DNA of 64,000 bases from Engraulis encrasicolus. Lineage: Eukaryota; Chordata; Actinopteri; Clupeiformes; Engraulidae. Location of the stretch: assembly GCF_034702125.1 (NCBI RefSeq), contig NC_085872.1, positions 34,886,088 through 34,950,087 of the forward strand, read 5' to 3'. Below, piece after piece: positions 11,801 to 22,155 of the stretch. The position numbers and the translations under genes were made by a program. Position 1 is the stretch's first letter; each line of letters begins with the position of its first letter. The notes below the pieces were generated by a model. It ran no database searches. It saw nothing but the letters and a program-made list of their open reading frames with translations, and was not told where the DNA came from.

Positions 11801-12547
11801 AAGTTGTCCGTCGCTACGTCTAATTTCCAATCATTCTGCTGCAAACAATTTAATGCTGTAATGCTGTCGGACTGAGTGAAGATCATGAACTGGCGAACTT
11901 TATCCTTCTGAGAGGACTTCAGCTTGTTCTGCAAAAAAGTACAGATGCGTTGTGTTTGAAAGTATATCAGTGCGACACTAACGTTAGCAGACTGATGGAA
12001 GGGAAAGCCTATCATCACATAACCATGCGTGATGTGCTTTACATGAATAGTTAATAATTAAATACAGTTGACACTTTGCTCTGCTATTAATGTCTGTATC
12101 GACACAGCCTCTCGAGGCCCATAATGTTGTTTTGGATGAAATGGTTACCATGATAGAAAATATGATTTCAAATGATTTGTTGACGGTATGCAAGACTATT
12201 ACAAGTGCCTGGTAATTACAGCATCTTAAGAGTTCACTGTTGTTGTCGCTGACAATTAGCAAGATAACATACGTGCTTGTTGAGCACCTCCGCAGTTTTT
12301 CTTGTTAGCACGTTAGCATGTAGCTAGCTAACTAGCTCGTTGGCTTGCCAGTTAACGATAGCCAGTGAGCTAGACAGCAACCCATCTGACAATGAACCAG
12401 AGTGAAATATTTCGGAAATTATTCAAATTCTTGCTACCAACACAGCACGAAATGAAGATAACTGCACGTGCACAGCGTAGTTGAAATATACATAAATGAC
12501 GTGTGAATGGTGCATATACAATTGTATAAACAGATTTTCCGTACCAT
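5520..12547 (-). CDS. dcun1d1: DCN1-like protein 1 (cullin neddylation E3 factor), complete
   Basis: Seven coding exons on the minus strand: 12545..12547 (start codon only), 11715..11928, 10806..10974, 6788..6918, 6613..6695, 6410..6506 and 5520..5596 (stop at 5520-5522). They total 774 nt and encode 257 aa, against 259 in human DCUN1D1. The N-terminus [20 protein letters not shown] and the UBA-like [14 protein letters not shown] segment are typical, followed by the PONY domain with [35 protein letters not shown] and [13 protein letters not shown]1D1 binds N-acetylated UBE2M and cullins and stimulates NEDD8 transfer to the cullin. The paralogue DCUN1D2 begins differently (MHKLK), so the assignment to DCUN1D1 is firm. 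The long third coding intron (6919-10805) holds a Harbinger-type element. All phases close without a break. Confidence 0.95.
5813..5869. repeat. (GT)n microsatellite
   Basis: An uninterrupted GT run in the last dcun1d1 intron. Open frames across it encode only Cys-Val or Thr-His runs and are not genes. Confidence 0.95.
6116..6280. mobile_element. Diverged foldback miniature element
   Basis: GGCTTGTTCGAGATG at the left and GCATCTCAAATGCGGCTT at the right are imperfect inverted arms. The centre (TTCTGGTAAGG...CTAACCAGAATCCAT) resembles the centre of the element at 311, so it is probably an older copy of that family. It sits in the last dcun1d1 intron. Confidence 0.5.
7502..9083. mobile_element. 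Harbinger-like DNA transposon, probably non-autonomous
   Basis: Inverted ends start GGGCGGAATTCTCCC on both sides and extend to the shared inner block GACTTAAG, about 28-30 bp. TTA flanks both ends (7499-7501 and 9084-9086), the 3-bp target duplication expected of PIF/Harbinger elements. A further partial copy of the terminal sequence (TATTCTCCCGTCCACTTAAG) lies at about 7670. No frame longer than about 80 codons is present and none resembles a Harbinger transposase or Myb-like protein, so it is likely moved in trans. It lies in the third coding intron of dcun1d1. Confidence 0.75.
10040..10140 (-). repeat. LINE 3' tail fragment
   Basis: The motif TTATTGTCAAAAATCTATG with GAAGTTTGAAATTGTGT is shared with 12945-13025 and resembles the 3' end of the LINE at 30447. 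It is a short 5'-truncated insert, followed by an imperfect CA-rich tract at about 10180-10275. Confidence 0.5.
10500..10790 (+). mobile_element. Truncated tRNA-derived SINE with older repeat upstream
   Basis: GGTTCGACTCC near 10603 is an RNA polymerase III B box, and the sequence after it (TAATTAACCAGTGCTCTC, GACTGAGGTACC, GCTGTGTCACAATGACAATG) is the body and tail of the same SINE family found complete at 50838-51122. The tRNA-like head before the B box is missing. The stretch before it, with ATTTCGGTCGCAACCTTCTTC, is another dispersed repeat. The block ends about 15 bases from a dcun1d1 exon border. Confidence 0.6.
11427..11616. mobile_element. hAT-type miniature transposon, 190 bp
   Basis: The ends are CAGTGGTGTAGTCTAC and its exact complement. 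The 8-bp duplication GTTGAGGG flanks it at 11419-11426 and 11617-11624, as in hAT elements. The interior repeats the unit GTGGGTATACTG four times. It is in a dcun1d1 intron. Confidence 0.85.
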
Positions 12548-13072
12548 GTTTGTGACTTCCAGACACCCTCTTCCGCTCTGTCTCGCTGTACCTGCTTCCG
12601 TTCATGCGTTCTGTAGAGCTCTAGTCTTGATTCAGCCTGGCCTCTGGTGTCGTGGTTCTTGGTGAGATTCTAGCTCCTTGTATTTGTTTTGACACAAACC
12701 CTGTAATTTCACGTTTAATTTAAAGTATTTAATAAGGTGCACGTATGTTCATTGTGCTTCATTTGGATTTCCATTAAATGGGCTGGACGTAAGTAGGCTA
12801 ATACAGCAGGACATCTAATCCAGAGAGTAAAGGCATGGCAGACGATGATTGGAAATGGGCCCCCTTTGACCCATTTTTGTAGTGGTGTTGAGGAAGGGCT
12901 GGTGGTCCTCAATATGTCATCACAATAAAACTGATTGGTTCAAATTCAAGTGTACTTTATTGTCAAAAATCTATGTAACAGGATAGCATAGAAGTTTGAA
13001 ATTGTGTTTGATCAACCTCCTATGTGCAGTTTAATTGTTAAAAAAAAAACATTTAAATTAGACATTGACAAT

Positions 13073-13140
<68 letters not shown>

Positions 13141-13202
13141 CTCTCTTTCTCTCTCTCTCGTACACACTCGCACACATACACGAGCACACACAGACACATA
13201 CA

Positions 13203-13256
<54 letters not shown>

Positions 13257-13366
13257 ACCTACTCATACATGAATTTACAATTCTTTCTCTGACACATTTA
13301 CAGCATACACACAGACAATACACACTCACACAGTTTTTCAAACAATAACACACTGATATAGACATG
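12548..13366. other. dcun1d1 5' flank and microsatellite block
   Basis: The dcun1d1 5' untranslated region and promoter must lie just right of 12547; I see no clear TATA box. A LINE tail fragment is at 12945-13025, a (CT)n tract at about 13077-13160 and a (CA)n tract at 13204-13253. The long Leu-Ser, Arg-Glu or Thr-His frames here are artefacts of those tracts. Confidence 0.6.
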
Positions 13367-13543
13367 CAGGGCTCTAAATTAACGCAGCCAACCGGCCAAA
13401 TGCTGGTGAAATTTCTGTTTGGCTTGTAGAGAAGACCAACTTACTAGCCACTTTGACACATTTGTGAGTGTGTGTGTTTGGCTAGTGTGATTAACATCCT
13501 TGCCATTTTGGCTGATGATGAAAAAAGTTAATTTAGGGCCCTG
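13367..13543. mobile_element. hAT-type miniature transposon, 177 bp
   Basis: It starts CAGGGCTCTAAATTAAC and ends GTTAATTTAGGGCCCTG. The 8-bp duplication TAGACATG is at 13359-13366 and 13544-13551. Long CA tracts follow immediately on the right. Confidence 0.85.
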
Positions 13544-13555
13544 TAGACATGTATA

Positions 13556-13556
<1 letters not shown>

Positions 13557-13644
<88 letters not shown>

Positions 13645-13674
13645 GTGCAATAAGAATACTGACATAATACACAA

Positions 13675-13728
<54 letters not shown>

Positions 13729-13738
13729 CAGCAGCAGC
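13557..13738. repeat. Two (CA)n tracts and a short (CAG)n
   Basis: CA runs at about 13557-13641 and 13676-13727 are separated by unique sequence and followed by a short CAG run. There is no coding content. Confidence 0.95.
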
Positions 13739-13780
13739 AGATGTACAATCAGTGGTCATAGTAGTAAAGTGAAAGATTGG

Positions 13781-14169
13781 TAGCCTGGCGACGCCATCCA
13801 TGTACTCCACCCAAAGATTTTGGCTCCACACATCGTCTGGCAAAAGCCTCGAGCTCGGTTCTCTCAGTGTTTCGCCAATCAGCAAACAGTTGAGAGTGGT
13901 GACGTAGAACTCACCCGCGAGCTCCGTTACTGATTGGTTAAGGTAACTATATTCACATTTTCGTTTTGTTATTTGTATGCTTTTGCGACGCTATAACGTA
14001 ACAGGCATGCTAATAAAGCACAATATGGGTTTTAATTTGAGGTGGAACTTCAATTAATTTAAATGATAGAGTAAGATCAGACCATCTCCCATCGTCCACG
14101 GAGACGGATTCCTCATGGCTTTTGCCAGACTGATTGACCGAGTCAACAGTCGGCTATTCGCCCAGGCTA
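13781..14169. mobile_element. Miniature transposon with 9-bp target duplication
   Basis: It starts TAGCCTGGCGA and ends TCGCCCAGGCTA. An inner inverted pair CTGGCAAAAGCC / GGCTTTTGCCAG lies about 55-60 bp from the ends. AAAGATTGG flanks both sides (13772-13780 and 14170-14178), a 9-bp duplication of the size made by Mutator-type transposases. A 59-bp relative lies at 49539. No transposase frame is present, and the superfamily is an inference. Confidence 0.7.
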
Positions 14170-15750
14170 AAAGATTGGGCAAGGAAGCTCAGATTTGGAA
14201 AATCATGCCCTGCTGGTGTAGATGCAGATATAGGCCTATTTAAATATTTTTTATGGTCATACGTGAACAGTTGGACAGGAAATTAGGAATTATCATGTTG
14301 AACTTCATAGGGGGGGGGTGGGGGGGGGTTATGGTTATTCAACTCTCTCCATCTGGAAATTGTATGACATGCATGGACCTTCAAACAGAGGGTTGCAGCT
14401 TTGAATCACTTCCACTCCCCGTCTCACACCATGGCCTTGGGCAAGGCACCAAGTGCCTTGTCAGAAATGACACAAAATGTGTCAGTACTATGTCAGAAAT
14501 GACACAAAATGTGTTTGCACAGGGTCGATAGCATTTGGAGGTTGGGGTGTGCACATCCACAAAAAAGTTATCCAGGTGCCAGACAAAAGTGGTAGACAGT
14601 GTGATGAAGTGGTCCACACACTTGGCATTAGCTCCCAAAAGTATAAACTTTATTTCAATCAACAGGCCAACAGGCCTCAGGCCTGAGGTAGATCCCACTG
14701 TTGAATCGAAACAATACCGTTTGTAAATTAAATGAAGTTTATATTTATTTGGTGCTAATTCCCAGTGTGCAGACCACTTCATCATACTTTCCACAGGGAC
14801 AACACATTTTGTGTCAATTGTTAGATGTGTCAAATCTGTGTAAGAAAGGGGGTAATAATAGTGTAATAACATGGACTCCATGTAACTATTTTTGAGGCTT
14901 ATTCAAGCCACATTCCTGGATGGTAATGAGTATTTGGCTATGTTGTAAATTTAAAATAAGAATAATTATATTAATAAAAATGTGTATTTTTTTTAACACA
15001 TAATCTGTCAGGCACAGTATCTTAACTGTATAAAACACATGTTGTGTCACATTCCACACTCTATGTGTTAAAATCACCATACCACAATATGACACATTCC
15101 TTCTTAGAGTGCACATTGCTCCAGAGACTGTAACCAATATCCTGTAAATAACTACGTTATTTGTATAAAAGCATCACTTCAGTTAAGTATAATGTACCCT
15201 ATATGTATGGGTACAGGAAGAAGAGCTTGGAGGACAAGAGACATCCCATGGGGGTACCAGTACTAACTGCTATCACGTGATGTTACTCCATTTCCTGTCA
15301 GGAAGCTGACGATGCATAGGCAGATAGCAGTGGAAACACAGACACTTTAAATAGGTTGCTCCACTCCAATTCCAAGTTTTATTTGTATAGCACAGTACGT
15401 CTATTTCTATGGTACAGTACAATGTGTTCAGTCATAAGCCCTATTTTTTTTTAAAGCTAAAAACTGTAAAACATATAAAAGATGCAATAGGTGAATGTAA
15501 TCTGGTGAGAGTAAATCTTCATTCAGCAAGCACAGCAAGAAGGGTCTGAAAAACTTTCTTTAGAAGCTGGCTTCAAATCTGAGTTGCAGCTCACAGTTAC
15601 ACTCTGTCTGTTGACAGCACGCTTTGCATGTTTTCTCTGTCTAGATACCTCCTGTGGTGGGGGGACTTGGGGTCTTGTTTCATCTGTTGACTTGATAGAC
15701 AAAACTACAGTGTTGAGGGACATTGAATATATTCTATTCTGATATGTCAT
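14170..15750. other. Repeat-rich spacer before the gypsy element
   Basis: It contains a G-rich run near 14310-14328, a direct repeat of GACACAAAATGTGT at about 14468-14513, and a dispersed repeat at about 14540-14660 that shares GCACATCCACAA and CCAGACAA-type blocks with 61045-61135. No convincing exon was found. Confidence 0.5.
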
Positions 15751-15755
15751 ACCAC

Positions 15756-16607
15756 TGTCACGGACAGAAGAGGACCCAAGAGCGCAAGTTCAAATTCAGA
15801 GTTCTTTATTGAGGGGTTCAGGGGGGAAGAGGAGTGAGATGATCGTGAGGTCTTGGGAGGTTCCGGTTCCAGGGGTGCTAGGAGTGCCAGGGGTGTCAGG
15901 GGTTCCAGGGGTGCTTGGGGCTCTGGGGTTTTTCCGGGTCCTGTGGGTTACCTGGGCTCCGGGGGTCACCAAATGTCCGGGGGTGTCCAGTCCAAAGTGC
16001 TTAGTGTGTGTGTCCCCCAGTGATGGAGCGGCGTATCGGGCTGAGGGTGGTGAAGCGTCTGGGCTCGCTCATCTGGTGGTCGGAGACCTGGGGGAACACA
16101 CACACACAACAGCAATATGAATGGCAGGCAGAAGTACAGATCAGGGCTGGGCAAATATCGTGGTGAGAGACAGAATCGAGTTACCGGAGGGGCTGAAGAT
16201 CGGAGGGTAGTCGAGATCCAGAAGGCAGGTCGGGATAGTCGGGGCAGTAGAACAAGGAGGCAGTCAAGAAAGGATCAGAATCACAGACAGGAGTCAGAGC
16301 GCAGACAGGCAGGCAGGTTACTGGTCCAGGCATGAAGACGATCTGACAGGGCTTGGCTGAAAAACAGGGCTTGATATACTGGGAGAGGTTAGTGGGGAAA
16401 TGCAGTGCAGCTGGCAGAGTAATTAGAACAGAGTGAGGCAAGGTGAGGATGGTGAGTGGGAAATGCAGTGCAGCTGGCCAGGTAACAAGAGCAGAGCAGG
16501 GCGGAGCCAGGTGGAGCTCGTTAGGCAGAGTAGGGAGAGAGTGAGCAGAGTGGCAGATAATTGAATGCAATGAAGGTTGCTACCAGGGAGAGAGAGTGCT
16601 CATGACA
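15756..16607 (-). repeat. 3' LTR of the gypsy element
   Basis: 852 bp, ending TGTCA...TGACA. Every position appears to match the other LTR at a constant offset of 5543. The complement of AATAAA at about 15803-15808 (TTTATT on the plus strand) is the likely polyadenylation signal. A G-rich polypurine tract lies just inside the element at about 16608-16622. Confidence 0.95.
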
Positions 16608-16687
16608 GGACCCCCCCTCCAAGGGACGGCCCCAGAAGTCCCAAGAACAACATCATGCCGGGAGGGTGGAGGGGAGCAGGCGGCGGG

Positions 16688-19600
16688 TCAGAACTCTTCC
16701 GAGCGGTCCGAGTGAATATCCTCATCCTCAGAAGGAGCTGGAGGGTCACGGTCGGGAGACAGGACAGGCACTGAGACAGGAGCAGGGTTGGCAGGACGGC
16801 TAGGGACCCCTCTTGGACGGCCCCTACGGATTGCAGGCTGATCAGGATGTAGTCGTGGGAAGTCAGTGATGAGGGTCCGGTCCACTATCCTCCTGGCCGG
16901 GATCCAGGTCCTCTCCTCTGGACCATATCCCTCCCAGTCAACGAGGTACTGGAGGCCCCTACCCCTTCGCCTAGAGCGGAGCAGCCGCCGGACGGTGAAG
17001 ACAGGACCGCCATCTACGAGGCGCGGAGGAGGCGGCGCCGGAGCTGCAGGGACCAGGGGACTTTCATGGACCGGCTTGACCTTGGAGACGTGGAAGGTGG
17101 GGTGGACCCGCATGGAAGCGGGCAACTGAAGCCGGACTGCTGTTGGACTGATGACTCTCTGCACAGGAAAAGGACCAATGAAGCGAGGGGCCAGCTTTCG
17201 TGATTCAACCCGCAGCGGCAGATCCCGGGCAGACAGCCAGACCTTCTGACCAACCCGGTAAGTAGGTGCTGGGGTCCTCCGTCGGTTGGCACCGACGGCG
17301 TAGCTGGTTCCAGACTTCAGGAGCACAGTGCGAGCCTGGGCCCAAGTGCGGCGGCAGCGGCGGGCATACGCAAGAGCAGACGGACAGGTGGCATCCGCCT
17401 CCTGGCTGGCAAACAGTGGAGGTTGATACCCGTAGACACACTGAAAGGGGGAGAACCCGGTGGAGGAACTGGTGAGTGAATTATGGGCATATTCCACCCA
17501 GAGCAGGTGTTGAGCCCAGGCCCGGGGATTTTGGGAGGCCACGCACCTCAGTGCCTTCTCCAGCTCCTGGTTCATGCGTTCAGTTTGGCCGTTTGACTGC
17601 GGGTGGAATCCAGACGATAGGCTGGCGGTGGCCCCAAGGAGATGACAGAACTCCTTCCAAAAGGTTGCTGAGAATTGCGGGCCCCGGTCTGACACTATAT
17701 CCTGGGGTAGGCCATGGATACGAAACACCTGTTCCAGGACCACCTGGGCGGTCTCCTTAGCAGAGGGTAGTTTGGGAAGGGGCACGAAGTGGGTCATCTT
17801 ACTAAAGCGGTCAACAATGGTAAGGATGACTGTGTGTCCGTCAGAGGGCGGAAGACCCGTAACAAAGTCCAGTGAAACGTGGGACCAGGGCCTCTTGGGT
17901 ATGAGTAGGGGTTGCAGCAACCCAGCAGGAGGCTGGTTGGGGGTCTTGTTTCGGTTACAAGTGGGACAAGCTCGGATGTATTCTCGGACATCCCGTCTCA
18001 TCCGCCGCCACCAGAACCGCTGGCGGACCAGATGAAGGGTGCGAGTGATGCCGGGATGACAGGCCAGACGGGATTCGTGCCCCCACTGTATCACAGGTGA
18101 CCTGAGATTTGCTGGAACAAACAGACGGTTGGGGGCGCTGGTGCTTGGGCCTGGCTGGTCCCGAAGAGCCTCCATGACCTGCTTCTCGATCTCCCAGGTG
18201 AGGGCCGCTACGACAAAGTGGCTGGGAAGAATGGGGGCTGTCATGGCAGTGGTCTCGTCCTTCTGAAACATCCGGGAAAGGGCATCAGGTTTGATGTTGA
18301 AAGATCCCGGGCGGTAGGAGAGCGTGAAATTGAAGCGGGTAAAGAACAGAGACCACCGCTGTTGACGGGAGTTCAGCCTCCTGGCTGTTTGGATATACTC
18401 CAGGTTTTTGTGGTCTGTCCACACTATGAATGGTTCCTTTGACCCCTCTAACCAGTGCCGCCATTCTTCAAGGGCGAGCTTGACAGCCAACAGCTCGCGG
18501 TTCCCAATGTCGTAGTTGCATTCAGCAGGGGTTAGCCGACGGGAGTAGAAGGCACAGGGGTGCATCTTGCCATCCTCAGCTGCTCTTTGAGAAAGCACTG
18601 CACCCACTCCCACGTCCGAAGCATCTACCTCCACCACAAACTGCCTTGCTGCATCTGGCATCTGGAGGATGGGGGCAGAAGTGAAACGTGTCTTAAGGAT
18701 ATTGAAGGCCTTGTCAGCCGCTGATGTCCATTGGTACGGTTGTTTAGTGCTGGTTAGCGCCGTGAGTGGTGCAGCCACTGTGCTATAGTTTCTGATGAAT
18801 CTCCTATAAAAGTTTGCAAAGCCCAGGAACTGTTGCAACTTTTTCCGAGACTCAGGAACTGGCCAGGAAGTGACAGCAGACACCTTCGTGAGATCCATCT
18901 GAATGCTGCCTTCGGTCACCACATACCCCAGGAATGAAACGGTTTTGGCATGGAACTCGCACTTCTCTGCCTTCACGAAAAGAGAGTTCTCCAGCAGGCG
19001 GCGCAGGACCAACTGGACGTGGTGCGTGTGTTCTGACAGAGTCTTTGAGAATATTAAAATATCGTCAAGGTACACAAATACGAACGTATTTAGCATGTCC
19101 CTGAGGATATCATTCACTAGGGCTTGAAAAACTGCTGGGGCATTGGTGAGGCCGAAGGGCATGACGAGATATTCATAGTGGCCTGTTGGTGTGTTGAACG
19201 CTGTCTTCCATTCGTCTCCCTCCCTCACCCGCACCAGATGGTAGGCATTGCGAAGGTCCAGCTTTGAGAATACGGTGGCTCCCTGCAGCAGTTCGAAGGC
19301 AGACGAAAGTAAGGGCAGTGGGTAGCGATTCTTAACCGTGATGTCGTTCAGACCCCGGTAATCTATGCATGGACGAAGAGAACCGTCCTTCTTACCGACA
19401 AAGAAGAATCCCGCTCCTGCGGGGGAAGATGACGGTCTGATTATCCCGGCGGCAAGAGAGTCATTAATGTAGTCCTCCATGGCCTTTCTTTCCGGGGCAG
19501 ACAGTGAATAAAGACGACCCTTGGGAGGTGCTGTGCCAGGCAGGAGATCAATCGCGCAGTCATAGGGTCTGTGTGGGGGTAGAGATGTCGCCTTGGATTT

Positions 19601-20158
19601 GTTGAACACCTCTTTCAGGCTGTGGTAACAGGCCGGAACATTGGATATGTCGGGGGTAGCGCCAGATATTTCCCGGTGAACGGGCAGGGTGGCCCCCCTT
19701 AAACAGGTCTGGTGACAACTCCTTCCCCACTCACGGACTGTTCCGGTCTCCCAGTCGATGTGGGGGTTGTGCTGACAGAGCCACGGGTATCCAAGGATGA
19801 GTGGTTGGCCGGGTGAGTGTAGGAGGTGAAACTGGATGGACTCCTGGTGGTTTCCTGACAGCAGGATTGTCACAGGGGCGGAGATGTGAGTGACAGTGCC
19901 AAGATGATGCCCATCCAGGGCTCGTGCAGGAATGGGTTGTGTCAGTTGATGATGGTTCACGCCCAGTTGCCGTGCAAGCTCAGGGTCCATGATGTTTGCT
20001 TCAGCTCCGGAATCCACAAGGGCAGCCAACGTATGAGTGGTGTCGGAAAGCTGAAGGCGGAGATGAAGCAGGGTTTTTCGGATGGAGGGAGACTGAAGAT
20101 TTGTTGAGCTCACCCGGATCTCCCTTACACCTGGTGAGCTGCGGCTTTTGCCGGACAA
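16688..20158 (-). CDS. pol: Gypsy pol polyprotein (PR-RT-RNaseH-IN-chromodomain)
   Basis: One open frame of about 1156 aa, read from 20158 where the first codon is TTG, not ATG. Domains in order: aspartic protease with [12 protein letters not shown] (about residues 47-58); reverse transcriptase with [11 protein letters not shown] and the catalytic YLDD at about 363-366; RNase H with [16 protein letters not shown]; integrase with the HHCC zinc region ending CPTCNRNK and the DDE core containing [16 protein letters not shown] and [12 protein letters not shown]; and a C-terminal chromodomain with [15 protein letters not shown]. All catalytic motifs are present and there is no stop. The frame is -1 relative to gag and overlaps its end, so pol is probably made as a Gag-Pol fusion by frameshifting. 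I see an A-run in the overlap but no textbook slippery heptamer. Confidence 0.95.
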   Translation of the reverse strand: MSGKSRSSPGVREIRVSSTNLQSPSIRKTLLHLRLQLSDTTHTLAALVDSGAEANIMDPELARQLGVNHHQLTQPIPARALDGHHLGTVTHISAPVTILLSGNHQESIQFHLLHSPGQPLILGYPWLCQHNPHIDWETGTVREWGRSCHQTCLRGATLPVHREISGATPDISNVPACYHSLKEVFNKSKATSLPPHRPYDCAIDLLPGTAPPKGRLYSLSAPERKAMEDYINDSLAAGIIRPSSSPAGAGFFFVGKKDGSLRPCIDYRGLNDITVKNRYPLPLLSSAFELLQGATVFSKLDLRNAYHLVRVREGDEWKTAFNTPTGHYEYLVMPFGLTNAPAVFQALVNDILRDMLNTFVFVYLDDILIFSKTLSEHTHHVQLVLRRLLENSLFVKAEKCEFHAKTVSFLGYVVTEGSIQMDLTKVSAVTSWPVPESRKKLQQFLGFANFYRRFIRNYSTVAAPLTALTSTKQPYQWTSAADKAFNILKTRFTSAPILQMPDAARQFVVEVDASDVGVGAVLSQRAAEDGKMHPCAFYSRRLTPAECNYDIGNRELLAVKLALEEWRHWLEGSKEPFIVWTDHKNLEYIQTARRLNSRQQRWSLFFTRFNFTLSYRPGSFNIKPDALSRMFQKDETTAMTAPILPSHFVVAALTWEIEKQVMEALRDQPGPSTSAPNRLFVPANLRSPVIQWGHESRLACHPGITRTLHLVRQRFWWRRMRRDVREYIRACPTCNRNKTPNQPPAGLLQPLLIPKRPWSHVSLDFVTGLPPSDGHTVILTIVDRFSKMTHFVPLPKLPSAKETAQVVLEQVFRIHGLPQDIVSDRGPQFSATFWKEFCHLLGATASLSSGFHPQSNGQTERMNQELEKALRCVASQNPRAWAQHLLWVEYAHNSLTSSSTGFSPFQCVYGYQPPLFASQEADATCPSALAYARRCRRTWAQARTVLLKSGTSYAVGANRRRTPAPTYRVGQKVWLSARDLPLRVESRKLAPRFIGPFPVQRVISPTAVRLQLPASMRVHPTFHVSKVKPVHESPLVPAAPAPPPPRLVDGGPVFTVRRLLRSRRRGRGLQYLVDWEGYGPEERTWIPARRIVDRTLITDFPRLHPDQPAIRRGRPRGVPSRPANPAPVSVPVLSPDRDPPAPSEDEDIHSDRSEEF

Positions 20159-21282
20159 GTGGCGACACGGTGATTTTCACCACCACAGTAGAGGCAAAGG
20201 TTGGAGCTTAGACGGCGTCGACGCTCCTCGGGAGTCAGAGAGGCACGGCCAATCTCCATGGGCTCAGGCTGATTGAGTTGGCTTTGGGACTTGACAGGCA
20301 GGGGCTGGACAGAGGAGGTATCGACCCGAGTGCGGATGGCAGGTTGACTGAGACGGCCCTTCTCCCTCCTCCGGGTCTGTATACGGCGGTCAATGCGGAC
20401 GGCAAGGTCAATAGCGGCATCAAGCGTTGAGGGCGGGTCATGGGAAACAAGCTCGTCTTTGATATAGTCCGCCAGGCTGTGGAGGAAGGCTTGCACCAGT
20501 GCCTCTGGGTTAAACGAGCTTCGACTGGCCAGGGTACGAAAGTCAATGGAGAAGTCTGCTACTGTCCTATTGCCCTGACGGATGGTGAGCAGAGCTTGTG
20601 ACGCTTCGGCTGTTGGCGAGCCAAGGTCAAAGACCTTTAACATCTCCTCCTCAAAGGCACTGAAGGAGGCACAGGCTGGGGTTTGTCGGTCGAATTCCGC
20701 CGTTCCCCACAACCGAGCTCGACCGGTGAGATGTGTGATGACGTACCCCACCTTGGCTCCCTCTGTTGAGAAAGTCCTGGGCTGTAGTGCGAACTGGATT
20801 CGGCAGCTGCTCAAGAATGGTCTTACTTGCTTCTGGTTTCCATCAAAACGTTCTGGGTTCCCAATCTTTGGTTCAGGAGCGTGGGGATCTGGTGGCAGCA
20901 CTGCCGGGCCTGCAGCATTGGGACCTCCAGCGGAGGGATGAAGGAGTGTCGGTGGTACAGGAACAGAAGAACCAGGGGTGGGTGCAGGTGGAGTAGCCGG
21001 ATTTGAGAGTAGTTGCAGGGCTTGGGCTAGCTGTTGTTGCTGCAGTTGAAACTGTTGCTGTTGCAGCTGAAACTGTTGCTGCTGCTGCTGAAGCTGTTGC
21101 TGCTGCTGCTGAAGCTGTTGCTGTTGCTGCTGGATCTGTTGTTGCTGCTGGTTGACTAGCTGGAGAAGGGAAACGATGTCGCCAGCCATCCGATTGATGT
21201 CTCCCTCAGTGCGTTCCAGTCGCTGTAGGGCAGTCATCTCTGGCTCTTCCTCCATCGTGGTCAGGGAGTGCGCTGGGTCCAT
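20125..21282 (-). CDS. gag: Gypsy gag protein
   Basis: 385 aa from an ATG only 16 nt inside the 5' LTR. The N-terminal third has a glutamine-rich coiled-coil stretch (about residues 42-90) coded by CAG/CAA repeats. The middle is a sushi/RTL-type capsid region (for example [18 protein letters not shown]). The C-terminus has one CCHC zinc knuckle, [14 protein letters not shown], for RNA binding. The same gag family gave rise to the mammalian RTL/PEG10 genes. The frame is intact and the stop lies inside the pol overlap. Confidence 0.93.
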   Translation of the reverse strand: MDPAHSLTTMEEEPEMTALQRLERTEGDINRMAGDIVSLLQLVNQQQQQIQQQQQQLQQQQQQLQQQQQQFQLQQQQFQLQQQQLAQALQLLSNPATPPAPTPGSSVPVPPTLLHPSAGGPNAAGPAVLPPDPHAPEPKIGNPERFDGNQKQVRPFLSSCRIQFALQPRTFSTEGAKVGYVITHLTGRARLWGTAEFDRQTPACASFSAFEEEMLKVFDLGSPTAEASQALLTIRQGNRTVADFSIDFRTLASRSSFNPEALVQAFLHSLADYIKDELVSHDPPSTLDAAIDLAVRIDRRIQTRRREKGRLSQPAIRTRVDTSSVQPLPVKSQSQLNQPEPMEIGRASLTPEERRRRLSSNLCLYCGGENHRVATCPAKAAAHQV

Positions 21283-21286
21283 GATG

Positions 21287-21296
21287 GTCAGATCGT
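21287..21296 (-). promoter_or_regulatory. Putative self-priming primer binding site
   Basis: Just inside the 5' LTR the transcript strand reads ACGATCTGAC, not a TGG-starting tRNA complement. The exact complement lies in the LTR at 21881-21890, which is where transcription should begin about 30 nt after a TATA-like AGTATATC (21916-21923). Tf1/sushi elements prime reverse transcription with the 5' end of their own RNA, and this layout fits that. Confidence 0.65.
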
Positions 21297-21298
21297 TC

Positions 21299-22150
21299 TG
21301 TCACGGACAGAAGAGGACCCAAGAGCGCAAGTTCAAATTCAGAGTTCTTTATTGAGGGGTTCAGGGGGGAAGAGGAGTGAGATGATCGTGAGGTCTTGGG
21401 AGGTTCCGGTTCCAGGGGTGCTAGGAGTGCCAGGGGTGTCAGGGGTTCCAGGGGTGCTTGGGGCTCTGGGGTTTTTCCGGGTCCTGTGGGTTACCTGGGC
21501 TCCGGGGGTCACCAAATGTCCGGGGGTGTCCAGTCCAAAGTGCTTAGTGTGTGTGTCCCCCAGTGATGGAGCGGCGTATCGGGCTGAGGGTGGTGAAGCG
21601 TCTGGGCTCGCTCATCTGGTGGTCGGAGACCTGGGGGAACACACACACACAACAGCAATATGAATGGCAGGCAGAAGTACAGATCAGGGCTGGGCAAATA
21701 TCGTGGTGAGAGACAGAATCGAGTTACCGGAGGGGCTGAAGATCGGAGGGTAGTCGAGATCCAGAAGGCAGGTCGGGATAGTCGGGGCAGTAGAACAAGG
21801 AGGCAGTCAAGAAAGGATCAGAATCACAGACAGGAGTCAGAGCGCAGACAGGCAGGCAGGTTACTGGTCCAGGCATGAAGACGATCTGACAGGGCTTGGC
21901 TGAAAAACAGGGCTTGATATACTGGGAGAGGTTAGTGGGGAAATGCAGTGCAGCTGGCAGAGTAATTAGAACAGAGTGAGGCAAGGTGAGGATGGTGAGT
22001 GGGAAATGCAGTGCAGCTGGCCAGGTAACAAGAGCAGAGCAGGGCGGAGCCAGGTGGAGCTCGTTAGGCAGAGTAGGGAGAGAGTGAGCAGAGTGGCAGA
22101 TAATTGAATGCAATGAAGGTTGCTACCAGGGAGAGAGAGTGCTCATGACA
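21299..22150 (-). repeat. 5' LTR of the gypsy element
   Basis: 852 bp, the same sequence as the 3' LTR. Read on the minus strand it has a TATA-like box (complement of 21916-21923), a predicted transcript start near 21890, and a polyadenylation signal near 21346-21351. Confidence 0.93.
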
Positions 22151-22155
22151 ACCAC

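Larger units (their letters stand above)
15751..22155 (-). mobile_element. Complete sushi-type Ty3/gypsy LTR retrotransposon
   Basis: Two 852-bp LTRs bound an internal region encoding gag and pol on the minus strand. ACCAC is duplicated outside both LTRs (15751-15755 and 22151-22155), the 5-bp target duplication left by a retroviral-type integrase. The element itself is 15756-22150, 6395 bp. The C-terminal chromodomain and the sequence of pol place it with the vertebrate chromoviruses (sushi group). The LTRs look identical throughout and both genes are open, so insertion was recent and the copy may still be competent. It lies in spacer between dcun1d1 and eif4a2. Confidence 0.95.

Noticed and set aside
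13004..13885. Open frames of 60-170 codons made of Ser-Leu, Arg-Glu, Thr-His or Cys-Val runs
   Set aside because: They are readings of CT and CA microsatellites, open in several frames at once. The same holds near 5800, 10200, 30900, 37000, 44080, 49240, 54200, 56580, 61320 and 62150.
15809..16570. Frames of 72-129 codons inside the LTR
   Set aside because: They recur identically in both LTRs and show no protein family; LTRs are regulatory, not coding.
16866..18442. Several plus-strand frames of 60-95 codons inside the gypsy element
   Set aside because: All are antisense shadows of pol.
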